DNA of 64,000 bases from the NCBI GenBank assembly GCA_002110465.1, contig NEED01000069.1:248001-312000 (forward strand). Direction: 5' to 3'. The stretch is from an unicellular cyanobacterium SU2. GTDB taxonomy: Bacteria > Cyanobacteriota > Cyanobacteriia > Cyanobacteriales > Microcystaceae. Under the pieces are notes generated by a model. That model was not told where the DNA came from, searched no databases, and saw nothing but the letters and a program-made list of their open reading frames with translations. Shown one piece after another: positions 56,192 through 64,000 of this stretch; within the stretch, counting starts at the first letter, position 1, and each line of letters starts with the position of its first letter. Position numbers and translations under genes: made by a program.

Positions 56192-57853
56192 ATGAATACT
56201 ATCGACATTAATTCCAGTAATATTTATGCTTTCATAGTGGGGATTGAGAAATATGACTTTCAAGATTTTACAGACTTCCCTGGTCCAAGTAGTGAAGCCA
56301 TAAGGTTTGCTAAGTGGCTTAGAAACCAGAAGGTTCCAGCAAATAATATTTGGTTATTTGTCTCTTTTTTAGAAAAACAAGAGTCATCAGTCGATATTGA
56401 TGTAGAGATTAGAGAGCCTACTAGAAATAACATAGCATCAATTTTAGATACACAATTATTTTCATCAAGCCAATGTGGAGATTTATTGTATATCTTTTGG
56501 GGTGGACATGGTTGTCTAACGAGATTTTCAGGAAAAACTACTCGACGGCTTTTGTGTCAAGATTCCCTTGTTAAGGATTCTAATTCTAATTACGAAAACT
56601 TCTACAATCTTAATGTAGAAAAACTAATAACTGCACTAAAAGAGTCTCCAAAAAACCTAGGATTCAAAAAGCAAGTGTTTTTAATTGATTCTTGTGCAAC
56701 TCTTGTAACTGATAACGATTCAGTAGCAAGCTTTGAATCAGATGAAATTCCGTGTCGTTATAATCCTGGTTTATCTTTAAAAGTACCAATTCATAATCAA
56801 GAGATTTTTTACGGTGCAGTTAATTTTGGAGTGTCGAAAGGCAAACTGTCAAACGCTTTTTTAGACTTTCTTGAACAACAACCTAGTCTATTTTTAAATA
56901 GTGAGGGGTTCAAAGCCTATCTTGATAATTTACAACCTCCATTAGAGTTTATCTATGGACAATCGAAATCTGATACTTATGGCTTCAACAAGAATGTCGA
57001 CAAAATAAACCAGTTCATGAATAAACCTAAAACAATTTTAGCTGATAGAGATAAAATTCTACAATTTTTTCGAGAAATGATTTTGAGCAAGCAGAGGGAA
57101 AGAATTCTCTCAATAAGAGTTCCGCAAGGGACAGAACGAGATTTGTTAATAAAACGTTTAAAAGAAGAAGCTCGTTACAATCATTACTTAGCTGGAGAGA
57201 TAATCGAAATTAATCTTAATTTAGCTAATCCAGGAGTTAGTTATATAAGTTATATTTTTAGTCAAGTAATTCAACAATTAGGAATAGAAAATTTTCCTGA
57301 ATTTAGTAGTAAAGTAAAAAATTTATTAAATAATGATGAACTATCAGAGGATGATTCGGAAATTCTCTCAGAAAACTGTCTTCAAAGCATACTACAAAAG
57401 TTTGGACAAGATTATGCAAATCGTGAGCGAAAAAATCGTTTATCACAATTAACTCAAACATTTTTTGAGGATTTATTTAACTTTAATCAAGAGAAAGTAG
57501 ATTTATGTCAAAAAAAGATACTGATAATCATAGATGGTTATTGTGATAAATATTCTAAAATACAGTTATTTGAATCAGTAATGTGGTTAGAAGAACAATT
57601 TATTTCTAAGATTAATGAGACTAAAACCATGATTTGGGTTCTTTTTGGGAAGTCTTCTACAGAAGAACAACAGCAATGTAAAGTTTTTCAACTTGACATT
57701 CTTGAATCCAGGATTCCACTACAATTATGGTTAGAGTATTGTCAAGCTAAGAAATACCAAGTAAATGAAAATCAGATACGAGAATTGGCAGAAAAATCTC
57801 TAATTACAGATCAAATGTACTTGATTGTTGATAATCTACTAAAACTTAAGTAA
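56192..57853 (+). CDS. Caspase-family peptidase fused to an inactive STAND-like domain
   Basis: A 553-residue protein. Residues 10-230 form a caspase fold (peptidase C14, metacaspase-like): [11 protein letters not shown], the catalytic histidine H106 in [10 protein letters not shown], and the catalytic cysteine C168 in VFLIDSCAT. From about 280 a P-loop-ATPase-like domain follows. Where a Walker A would stand it reads [18 protein letters not shown], without the GK[ST], while a Walker B-like strand [12 protein letters not shown] remains near 440-451. Nucleotide hydrolysis is therefore unlikely. Such inactive STAND modules are known beside caspases in cyanobacterial conflict systems. The TPR/L23 gene starts 2 bases after the stop, so the two proteins are almost certainly made together. 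Confidence 0.8.
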   Translation: MNTIDINSSNIYAFIVGIEKYDFQDFTDFPGPSSEAIRFAKWLRNQKVPANNIWLFVSFLEKQESSVDIDVEIREPTRNNIASILDTQLFSSSQCGDLLYIFWGGHGCLTRFSGKTTRRLLCQDSLVKDSNSNYENFYNLNVEKLITALKESPKNLGFKKQVFLIDSCATLVTDNDSVASFESDEIPCRYNPGLSLKVPIHNQEIFYGAVNFGVSKGKLSNAFLDFLEQQPSLFLNSEGFKAYLDNLQPPLEFIYGQSKSDTYGFNKNVDKINQFMNKPKTILADRDKILQFFREMILSKQRERILSIRVPQGTERDLLIKRLKEEARYNHYLAGEIIEINLNLANPGVSYISYIFSQVIQQLGIENFPEFSSKVKNLLNNDELSEDDSEILSENCLQSILQKFGQDYANRERKNRLSQLTQTFFEDLFNFNQEKVDLCQKKILIIIDGYCDKYSKIQLFESVMWLEEQFISKINETKTMIWVLFGKSSTEEQQQCKVFQLDILESRIPLQLWLEYCQAKKYQVNENQIRELAEKSLITDQMYLIVDNLLKLK

Positions 57854-57855
57854 AA

Positions 57856-59391
57856 ATGAGCGATGATCTTTTAGCACAGCTAACTGAAGCAAAAACTGAG
57901 GAAGAAAGCTGGAAAATAATTATTCAAAGTTATTTTCAAACTCTTCCTGAAAAATTATCAAAAGCTGTGTGGACAATCGCTGTCCCTCATTGGTTTAACG
58001 AGTCGATTTTACGAGCATTATTTCCAGACTCAAAGAATGATCTTAGAGAAATATATCAACAACTGGTAAAGCTTCCTTTTGTTCAAGATTTTCCAGAAAG
58101 AGGTCATAATATTTTTCAATCAAATCGTCAAGCAATTTTACGTAATTTATGGAAAGAAAATAGGAAAAAATTTATAAATATATCAACACTAGCTAAAGAA
58201 TATTTTAAACAATATCGTGAGAAAAAAACTGAAGCTCAAATTGAATACCTTTATCATTTAGTTGTAGTTAATTCTGAGCAAGGGGCAAAAGAGATAAGAG
58301 AAATATGTGCTGAATGGAATAATAAATTTTGTTTTGCTGAACTAGAATATTTAGTAAATTCTTTATTAGAACAAGTTGAAGAAAATCGTGTTCAAGGATT
58401 AGCTAAAGCTGTCATCTTCTACCGTCAAGCAAGAGCAGCTTTACGTCTTGATCAACCTTCTGAAGTCTTGAAAGAAATATTACAAAATTTATACATAGCT
58501 GAAGAAATATTGCACAAATATCGTGATAAAAACCTTCAAGCTGATATTTTACAAACAATCGGTGATACATTAATATCTCTTAATAAATATCAAGAAGCAA
58601 GAGAAAAATACCATCAGTCTTTGGAATTATATAAAGAACAGGATGATAGTTTAAATATAGCTAATGTTCTACAGTCTCTTGGTACAGTATATTGTAAATT
58701 ACAAATATGTAGAGAGTCTTTGGGGTATTATGAATCTGCTCTAAATTTATTTTATAAAATTGATGATGTATTAGGACAAGCTAATACTTTATCCGCAATA
58801 ATGGATGTCTTAAAAAACTATAATTTATTTGATGATAAATCTTGTGAATTGTCTGAAAAAATTCACTCTCACGTCAGTCGCTCCTCAATTTATACTAAGG
58901 TAGTTGGTCATAGAGTCAAATATTATGCACCGAAAAGACTATATTTATTATTCCAAGAAAAAGCAACGAAATTATATAGTGATTTAGGTTATACGTTTAT
59001 CAATACAACTATTCAAGATAGAACAGAGAAAATAAACAAAGAAAAACCTAGTTCTAAAGGACGGAATCCAATAATACATTTTTCAAAAACATCTACCATA
59101 ATTCCAAGGGAAATACCAGATTTAATTAAATATCCTATTGTTACAGAAAAAGCTACTATTTTGCTTGAAAATAATAAATATGTTTTTACTGTTAAACCTA
59201 GTGCAATCAAACCAGATATAAAGAAAGCAATTGAGACTCTATTTGATGTGAAAGTTATCAAAGTGAATACCCAACATCTACCTAAAAAAAAGACAAGAAG
59301 AGGAAACTTTATCGGTTATAAGTCCCATTACAAAAAAGCTATTGTTACTCTAGCTGAGGGTGATAAGATTCCACTGTTTCCAGAAGTTTAA
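57856..59391 (+). CDS. TPR protein with a C-terminal ribosomal protein uL23 domain
   Basis: A 511-residue fusion. Residues 1-190 are helical, with [28 protein letters not shown] (in parts) resembling the winged-helix region that follows STAND ATPases. TPR units lie at about 225-335 ([59 protein letters not shown] in parts). Residues 421-511 are an almost complete ribosomal protein L23: [42 protein letters not shown], then [25 protein letters not shown]. Only the first eight or so residues of a free L23 are missing. L23 normally binds 23S rRNA at the tunnel exit and docks trigger factor and SRP. The base composition does not change at the junction. Confidence 0.85.
   Translation: MSDDLLAQLTEAKTEEESWKIIIQSYFQTLPEKLSKAVWTIAVPHWFNESILRALFPDSKNDLREIYQQLVKLPFVQDFPERGHNIFQSNRQAILRNLWKENRKKFINISTLAKEYFKQYREKKTEAQIEYLYHLVVVNSEQGAKEIREICAEWNNKFCFAELEYLVNSLLEQVEENRVQGLAKAVIFYRQARAALRLDQPSEVLKEILQNLYIAEEILHKYRDKNLQADILQTIGDTLISLNKYQEAREKYHQSLELYKEQDDSLNIANVLQSLGTVYCKLQICRESLGYYESALNLFYKIDDVLGQANTLSAIMDVLKNYNLFDDKSCELSEKIHSHVSRSSIYTKVVGHRVKYYAPKRLYLLFQEKATKLYSDLGYTFINTTIQDRTEKINKEKPSSKGRNPIIHFSKTSTIIPREIPDLIKYPIVTEKATILLENNKYVFTVKPSAIKPDIKKAIETLFDVKVIKVNTQHLPKKKTRRGNFIGYKSHYKKAIVTLAEGDKIPLFPEV
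59116..59391 (+). other. Ribosomal protein uL23-like domain within the TPR gene
   Basis: Codons 421-511 of the gene encode the full uL23 core, including IVTEKAT, the LFDVKV.VNT strand and the basic loop [13 protein letters not shown] that enters rRNA in ribosomes, up to the usual C-terminal LFPEV. Canonical cyanobacterial L23 is encoded with L3, L4 and L2; none of these is nearby. Confidence 0.88.
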
Positions 59392-59490
59392 TTATCGATG
59401 CTCTCATGCAAGACCGCATAAGACAAATAATTAGAATTTAGATTAGAGATAGGCAAAGGAAAGTGTTTGGGATGGTTAAGATTATTCTTC

Positions 59491-60024
59491 TTACAATTTA
59501 TCTTGATCTTGAAGAAGTTGAGCTAATTGATCAGGAAAAATGTCTATTTGAAGATTTTCATCATTGCGAACTGTCAGCGATCGCTTAACTTGTCCCAGAT
59601 ATAGAGGTTTTGATAAACCCGGTTCAGGATGGAGTAAAGTGCGGACTCGAATGGTTAATCGATTATCGTCACCTCTAGCGGTTCTTCCATAGGAAAAATA
59701 ATCACTAGCGGCTTGTTTTAAGGTTGCTTCTAACTCAGATTCGGTAATTTGTGGGGGAACATTAATTACCACTTGATTAGCCCCATTATCATAGACACGA
59801 GAAAAGCGAACCGCCCCAGGGATTTCGGTACGAGTCGATAATCCCAATCCCAGTCCAAACAATCCTATGGTTAATACAGCCATAAAGCTGGTAATTCCCA
59901 CCAGGCGAAAACGAATCCCCCAACGAAAAACAAAAGCTGAAATCATGAGAAAAAAGCTAACCAGGGTCAAAATTCCTAACCACTGGGTGTAATCTGTAAA
60001 TTCTGCGTTGTTGAGAATATCCAT
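59491..60024 (-). CDS. ycf51: Ycf51 family protein (DUF2518)
   Basis: A 177-residue membrane protein of a family conserved in cyanobacteria and some algal plastids. Two membrane segments near the N-terminus (TQWLGILTLVSFFLMISAFVF; GITSFMAVLTIGLFGLGLGL) are followed by a soluble domain with VRFSRVYDNGANQVVINVPP, LKQAASDYFSYGRTARGDDNRLTIRVRTLLHPEPGLSKPLYLG (in parts) and VTVRND-type strands. Its function is unknown. A HIP1-type site occurs within the gene. It converges with the caspase operon. Confidence 0.9.
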   Translation of the reverse strand: MDILNNAEFTDYTQWLGILTLVSFFLMISAFVFRWGIRFRLVGITSFMAVLTIGLFGLGLGLSTRTEIPGAVRFSRVYDNGANQVVINVPPQITESELEATLKQAASDYFSYGRTARGDDNRLTIRVRTLLHPEPGLSKPLYLGQVKRSLTVRNDENLQIDIFPDQLAQLLQDQDKL

Positions 60025-60277
60025 CTAGATGAGTCAGTTCTTAAACAGGTCTTTTGTATTATAAGACGAAAAGTTAACCTAAATTTTCCGATTCAAAAGA
60101 ATTCTGTTAAAGGGTAGAAGCTGAGAACATGAGTTTTGACGTTCTACTCATTCAATGATCACCCGTTCTTTATCAACATTTTGCATAATCTTGTTACCTC
60201 AAACCTATGGGTTAACAGAAGACAAACATAAATCGACTTAGTTGTGGCATTTTTAAATTATTGAGGCTGAAAGAAAG

Positions 60278-60571
60278 ATGACTTCATTTATTCCTAATTT
60301 AAGAGATGTTGGTCAAACAATTAACTTAATTGTTGGTAATGAAATCTTAAGAGAAAATTTCTTGTTTCGTGGAGGAACAATTAACGAATTATTTGGAGTT
60401 CATGAATTACCGCCTGTTCGTTCCATTATTAATTTGAGAAAAGGTATGGATAAAAAATTTAAAGGAATTCATAATATTCAAATAATTGCTTTAGAAGGTA
60501 TGGGTGATATTGAATCTTATTTATATGACCAGAATATTATTCATTTTTTAGAAAAACAGCTTAAGGTCTAA
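60278..60571 (+). CDS. Truncated tyrosine-phosphatase-like protein, N-terminal half only
   Basis: A 97-residue protein that resembles the start of Y_phosphatase3-type protein-tyrosine phosphatases: NLRDVGQTIN, LFRGGTINELF (the FRS/FRG element) and VRSIINLRKGMDKKF (the general-acid strand, normally IDLR). It ends at HFLEKQLKV, before the HCxxGKDRTG catalytic loop, which is not found downstream in any frame I checked. It is either a decayed gene or a non-catalytic small protein. A ribosome-binding-like AAAGAAAG lies before the ATG. No partner is visible. Confidence 0.55.
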   Translation: MTSFIPNLRDVGQTINLIVGNEILRENFLFRGGTINELFGVHELPPVRSIINLRKGMDKKFKGIHNIQIIALEGMGDIESYLYDQNIIHFLEKQLKV

Positions 60572-60631
60572 TTTGGGTTTCTTTTGAGATTATCTGTTAG
60601 GCTAATATAGGGTTGATATTTTCATAAGAAA

Positions 60632-60654
60632 TCCCCGCCATTTTAAGGCGAGGA
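60632..60654 (-). terminator. Hairpin downstream of the FAD oxidoreductase gene
   Basis: On the minus strand TCCTCGCC and GGCGGGGA form an 8-bp stem with one T-G pair around a 7-base AT loop. The following T tract is poor (TTCTTATG), so it may protect or only partly terminate the transcript. Confidence 0.5.
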
Positions 60655-60673
60655 ATAATATCAAAAAAGATAA

Positions 60674-62767
60674 CTATTGATTGCGATGAGCATCAGATAA
60701 CAAAGTTTGAGGAAAAGTGGTAGGATTTCCTTGAGCTTCAAGTCGCTGACGCAACTCTTGTAACAAGGGTTCATGGTTAGGCAAATTATCCACAAATTCA
60801 TAGGGTAACGTATTGCGTTCTAAGGCTAAATCAGCCAAATTTCCGGCTGCAGCCCCCACAGACCATTCAAACCCATGTACCCGATAGGCCGCTGCTGCGA
60901 TATGGCTAGTAGCGATACTTTTACCCGCCACAATCAGATTATCGATTTTTTGAGGAATCAAGGCTCTGAGAGGAATTTGGGCGGGATGAGAGCCTCCGTG
61001 AGCAATACGAACGTCTTCCCGTTCGCGGTTACTGGGTTTTTCCGGGGGAGAAAACACCATACAGGGGTGAAAATCAATCATGTAATTGGCAATTCCCACC
61101 GAATCATCATACACGGTCGCATGGGTGCGTCGAGTGACTAAATAGGAAGGACGACTACTAATATTAACCATCCTTGATTCTAGTTTGGCAATGGTGTCCT
61201 GAACATTTTTATACATAGGACGAGGTAAATTAGTGCGGTAAAAATCCTGCCAATAATCTCGCGTAGAAATATCAATTTCATTAATGCTAAATCCCTCTTG
61301 ATGGTCAAAGGAAGGTCGTCCTATGATACGTCGTCCTTCTCGAATATAAGGGTATTTCGATAACCCATGAACGGTTCCCATAGGTGAATCTAACCCCGTT
61401 AAAAACCGATGGTTGGGATAGGGTTTTTTCACACCATATCCCAGGCGTGAGTCAGTGGTTCCTTTTACTAACCAATAGTAAAAACCTTTGGCTAATTCTT
61501 CCCCTTTCCGAAGCGTTTCTTGACGTAACCCTCCTTTCCAGCCTCCAGGTTCGAGTTGTCCAGTTTGTTGTAATTGATCACGGGTATAGACTAGGTTATC
61601 GTAACGGGTTCCTGGACGATAGTCATTCCCCCATAACCAATTTTGCATGGAGATATCCCCTGGCGTGGGGCGGTTAACGGTCATTCGTCCAGCGCGGACG
61701 GGTTTTCCTTTTTGAGGACTCCAAATACGTCGATAGGTGAAGACTAAATCGAAGTAGGCTAATTTCCGACTGGGATCGTAACCGTAGTAAGGGGCATACT
61801 GGTCATAAAAATGGGGTTTATACTGGGGTTGAGGTTCCTCAGTTCGTTCCATGGCAAAGGTATAGGTAAACCCTTGGGTGCAATAAGGATCGCCTTCTTC
61901 GTTGGGGGCTGAAGGGTTTAAATGAGAACGAGGATCTAAGCCAAGCCGATAGGGAACATCTGCTAAGGCAACAATTTCTCCTGTTTCTGTGGCTTCGACG
62001 ACAAACCAATCCGCTTTTTGAGATTTTTGCTGAGATTTAGGGCTAAAATGAATAATCTTTTTAGTTAACCGTTGAGAATTTTGGTAACTGTAAGCATCGT
62101 CGATGATCGCTGATAGGGGTTCCTGGTTGAGAGGAGGAGTTTCGATCGCGTTATTGTGTTGGATGGCGATCGCCCCTTGAATCTGTTTTCCGTCTTCACT
62201 CAATTCTAGTTCTTTAATGACCGTTGTGGGGAACCACCTGAGTTGTCCTCTTCCGATGCGTTCAGCTTCTTTTAATTGTCGGTACAAGATGTTGTGGCCA
62301 TCTCTAGGGAGAAAACAGCTTTCACTCACCCAACAGTCTCCAGGGTTGAGAGTTCCATAAATGCTGGCAATTGTATTGCGTAATTGTTGATATCCCCTAG
62401 GAAAGTGTTGTAGCGATCGCTGTTTTTTCCCTTCATCAAGGGCTGAGTTTCCTTGGGATGATATTTGTCCCCCTACCCAGTCAGAAATATCTGTTAAACA
62501 GACCGTACGCCCCCCTAATAAGGATTCATACGCGGCAGCTGTCCCTGCTAGTCCTCCCCCAACAACAAGTAAATCACAGCTTATGGTTTCATCTGGGTTG
62601 CGAGGTGGTTCTGCTGCTGTTGGTAAAGCGGTTAAGACTAATTCTCCCCACAGAAAACTGAGGGATAAGGAGGCTAAAATACGCTGTAGTCGTTTGGGGT
62701 TGGTGTCTCTTCCTAAGCGAAAAAACCTCCATCTCGATTGTTGCGTTTGGTTATTTTTCCCCATCAT
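60674..62767 (-). CDS. FAD-dependent oxidoreductase, exported (FAD_oxidored family)
   Basis: A 697-residue flavoprotein. Residues 1-52 form a basic then hydrophobic leader (RRF-like RWRFFRLGRD, then ILASLSLSFLWGELVLTALPTAAEP) that looks like a signal peptide with an AxA cleavage site near 52. The FAD-binding motif is CDLLVVGGGLAGTAAAYESLLGGRTVCLTD at about 64-93 (in parts). WVGGQISSQGNSALDEG follows, typical of the FAD_oxidored (xanthan lyase-like) family. ADWFVVEATETGEIVALADVPYRLG and LIVAGKSIATSHIAAAAYRVHGFEWSVGAAAGNLA (in parts) close the fold. Substrate unknown. The gene stands alone, with a HIP1 octamer inside. Confidence 0.85.
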   Translation of the reverse strand: MMGKNNQTQQSRWRFFRLGRDTNPKRLQRILASLSLSFLWGELVLTALPTAAEPPRNPDETISCDLLVVGGGLAGTAAAYESLLGGRTVCLTDISDWVGGQISSQGNSALDEGKKQRSLQHFPRGYQQLRNTIASIYGTLNPGDCWVSESCFLPRDGHNILYRQLKEAERIGRGQLRWFPTTVIKELELSEDGKQIQGAIAIQHNNAIETPPLNQEPLSAIIDDAYSYQNSQRLTKKIIHFSPKSQQKSQKADWFVVEATETGEIVALADVPYRLGLDPRSHLNPSAPNEEGDPYCTQGFTYTFAMERTEEPQPQYKPHFYDQYAPYYGYDPSRKLAYFDLVFTYRRIWSPQKGKPVRAGRMTVNRPTPGDISMQNWLWGNDYRPGTRYDNLVYTRDQLQQTGQLEPGGWKGGLRQETLRKGEELAKGFYYWLVKGTTDSRLGYGVKKPYPNHRFLTGLDSPMGTVHGLSKYPYIREGRRIIGRPSFDHQEGFSINEIDISTRDYWQDFYRTNLPRPMYKNVQDTIAKLESRMVNISSRPSYLVTRRTHATVYDDSVGIANYMIDFHPCMVFSPPEKPSNREREDVRIAHGGSHPAQIPLRALIPQKIDNLIVAGKSIATSHIAAAAYRVHGFEWSVGAAAGNLADLALERNTLPYEFVDNLPNHEPLLQELRQRLEAQGNPTTFPQTLLSDAHRNQ

Positions 62768-63079
62768 TTATACTGCTATGTGTTAAGGAGTTTGAACAAT
62801 AATGAAACAACAGTAATATTTGTGGTTTACTGTCCCTTGAGTTTAGAAAAACGAACCAAAAATCTCTCGATATTTAAGGTTTTTTCTAGATTTTGCTATA
62901 ACTTAGCAATCAGTTTCTATGACTTCCATTAAATTTAGCTAATTACTTTAGCAATATACTGTTTTTATAAAATCTTAATTTATTAATTAAACTGGTTTTA
63001 GTATAATTATCTTTCTACGAGCAAACTCTTGAATAGAAGTTCAAAAAAAATAGAATAGTTGATTAGGAGAAGGTTAATT
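62768..63079. other. Divergent AT-rich spacer, promoters of two genes
   Basis: A 312-base region between the FAD oxidoreductase and DUF1350 genes, both reading outward. I see no gene, only AT-rich sequence. AGGAGAAGG at 63065-63073 is the ribosome-binding site of the next gene. Confidence 0.4.
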
Positions 63080-63955
63080 ATGGAAACTCGATTGAGGTTT
63101 ATTCCTCTTAATTTTAATTGGGTAGCTTTACATCCTCAACCTCAAGGGGTTGTGCAAGTGATTGGTGGAGCATTTTTTGGAACATTTCCTACTATTTTTT
63201 ATCGCTATCTTCTCAAACAATTATTTGAGCAAGGCTATACCATTATTGCGATTCCCTATCGGTTTACATTTCGTCATTGGTCTGTGTCAGTTAGTTTAGT
63301 GCGTGATCAAGTTGACCTAAGACAAATGATGGTAGAGGAAGCCAAACGACGAGGCTATGATTATAAAATTTATCAAGAAAAACCCACTGACCCCAAAGGT
63401 AATTATTATTGGTTGGGTCATAGTTTAGGCTCAAAATATATTGCTTTGTTAGAATTATTAAGCGAGTTAGAATTTAAAGGGATTCAAGAAATCTTAGGGG
63501 AATGTGTCGGTAAAGACCAAGAAAATGAAATTAAACGATGTTTAGAAGGAGTAGATTTTCAAGAAATTTCTCTAAAAAACCAAGGGACTTTATTACTAGC
63601 CCCTGCTATTACAGGAATTGAAAGTGCTATTCCTTTTAAACCGGTAGCTAACTTGGTTAAAAGATTGGGGTTAGATGTTAATCCCACGGTAGATCAAACC
63701 CATTGTTTAATCTTGAAAAGTGGCTTATTTAATTTGTTTAGTTTGATCGCTTTTGCTAATGATGATATTGCTAAAGATACAGTCAATTGGATTAAAGCTA
63801 ATCTATCTAATCGTTTAATTCAATGTATTGATTTACCTGGGGGTCATTTAGCCCCGTTGGGATGGAAAAATGGAGATAGGGAATTAGCGACAACTGTTAT
63901 TGACTGTTTAGCCACATTTAAGGAAAAATGCGATCGCATTTCTCCTGAGATTTAA
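63080..63955 (+). CDS. DUF1350 family alpha/beta hydrolase-like protein
   Basis: A 291-residue protein of a family shared by cyanobacteria and plastids. The start ATG 63080 (METRLRFIPLNFNWVAL) follows AGGAGAAGG by 6 bases; an upstream TTG at 63059 is rejected. GVVQVIGGAFFGTFPTIFYRYLLKQLFEQGYTIIAIPYRF (in parts) is the N-terminal signature. YYWLGHSLGSKYIALLELL carries a GHSLGS nucleophile elbow. AFANDDIAKDTVNWI and GGHLAPLGW place the aspartate and histidine. Hydrolase activity is inferred from the fold; no substrate is known. Confidence 0.87.
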   Translation: METRLRFIPLNFNWVALHPQPQGVVQVIGGAFFGTFPTIFYRYLLKQLFEQGYTIIAIPYRFTFRHWSVSVSLVRDQVDLRQMMVEEAKRRGYDYKIYQEKPTDPKGNYYWLGHSLGSKYIALLELLSELEFKGIQEILGECVGKDQENEIKRCLEGVDFQEISLKNQGTLLLAPAITGIESAIPFKPVANLVKRLGLDVNPTVDQTHCLILKSGLFNLFSLIAFANDDIAKDTVNWIKANLSNRLIQCIDLPGGHLAPLGWKNGDRELATTVIDCLATFKEKCDRISPEI

Positions 63956-64000
63956 TGATCATCTTAAATCCATTCTTCATTATTATCATCATCACACACT

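Noticed and set aside
59116-59391. Assembly join or frameshift bringing an unrelated rplW next to the TPR gene
   Set aside because: The frame is open throughout, composition is uniform across the junction, and a 60-residue linker precedes the L23 domain; no L3/L4/L2 genes follow, as they would in a misjoined S10 operon. It cannot be fully excluded without reads.
54958-59391. Prophage or integrative element boundaries around the caspase operon
   Set aside because: No integrase, tRNA end, direct-repeat attachment sites or phage genes are seen; only composition and missing HIP1 sites suggest acquisition.
1-64000. tRNA, rRNA, tmRNA or RNase P RNA genes
   Set aside because: I looked for TpsiC-arm patterns (GGTTCRANNCC) and other conserved blocks on both strands and found none with a matching acceptor stem.

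Overview
The window is cyanobacterial chromosome, most likely from a unicellular nitrogen-fixing-type chroococcalean of the Cyanothece/Crocosphaera/Rippkaea group. I infer this from the repeated HIP1 octamer GCGATCGC, the cyanobacteria-only families (cyAbrB, Ycf51, DUF1815, Ftn2/ZipN, the SufR-sufBCDS locus, an Atx1-type copper chaperone, the low-complexity-tail membrane protein after infB) and the AT-rich spacers with heptamer repeats. The species call is inference; no rRNA or tRNA gene was found.

Layout. 1-5.1 kb: the end of a cyAbrB regulator, a 145-bp structured element bounded by perfect inverted repeats, a CPBP membrane protease, a graveyard of ISL3- and IS4-type transposase remnants, and an Hsp70-like ATPase. 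5.1-12 kb: DUF1815, pdhA, the division protein Ftn2/ZipN, rpsU, a SUI1/YciH factor and a DICT protein with a degenerate HD-GYP domain. 12-21 kb: cytosine-deaminase-like amidohydrolase, PQQ sugar dehydrogenase lipoprotein, an iron-sulfur photolyase, ubiX, HEAT- and TPR-repeat proteins, and rsmE. 21-27.3 kb: a candidate small RNA, then a surface-sugar cluster (rfbF, an SDR, two paralogous C-methyltransferases, a glycosyltransferase). 27.3-34 kb: a dihydroorotase-like protein with its metal ligands lost, a sulfotransferase, a Uma2 nuclease, and a 1161-residue ATPase with 14 WD40 repeats. 35.7-41.7 kb: the translation/transcription operon rimP-nusA-ylxR-infB. 42.8-50.4 kb: atx1, sufR divergent from sufBCDS with two SufR operators between them, then hisG. 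50.5-54.8 kb: ddl, two decayed genes (Tll0287/DUF3365-type sensor, lemA), DUF937 and DUF2079 proteins.

The most unusual locus is a three-gene operon at 54958-59391: an alpha/beta hydrolase, a caspase fused to a STAND-like domain whose P-loop is lost, and a TPR protein whose last 91 residues are an almost complete ribosomal protein uL23. The genes are 10 and 2 bases apart, AT-rich and free of HIP1 octamers. The layout resembles multi-component caspase/STAND conflict systems, and the L23 module suggests ribosome tethering or a ribosomal decoy. I know of no described system with this fusion. The window ends with Ycf51, a truncated tyrosine-phosphatase-like ORF, a large FAD oxidoreductase and a DUF1350 hydrolase.
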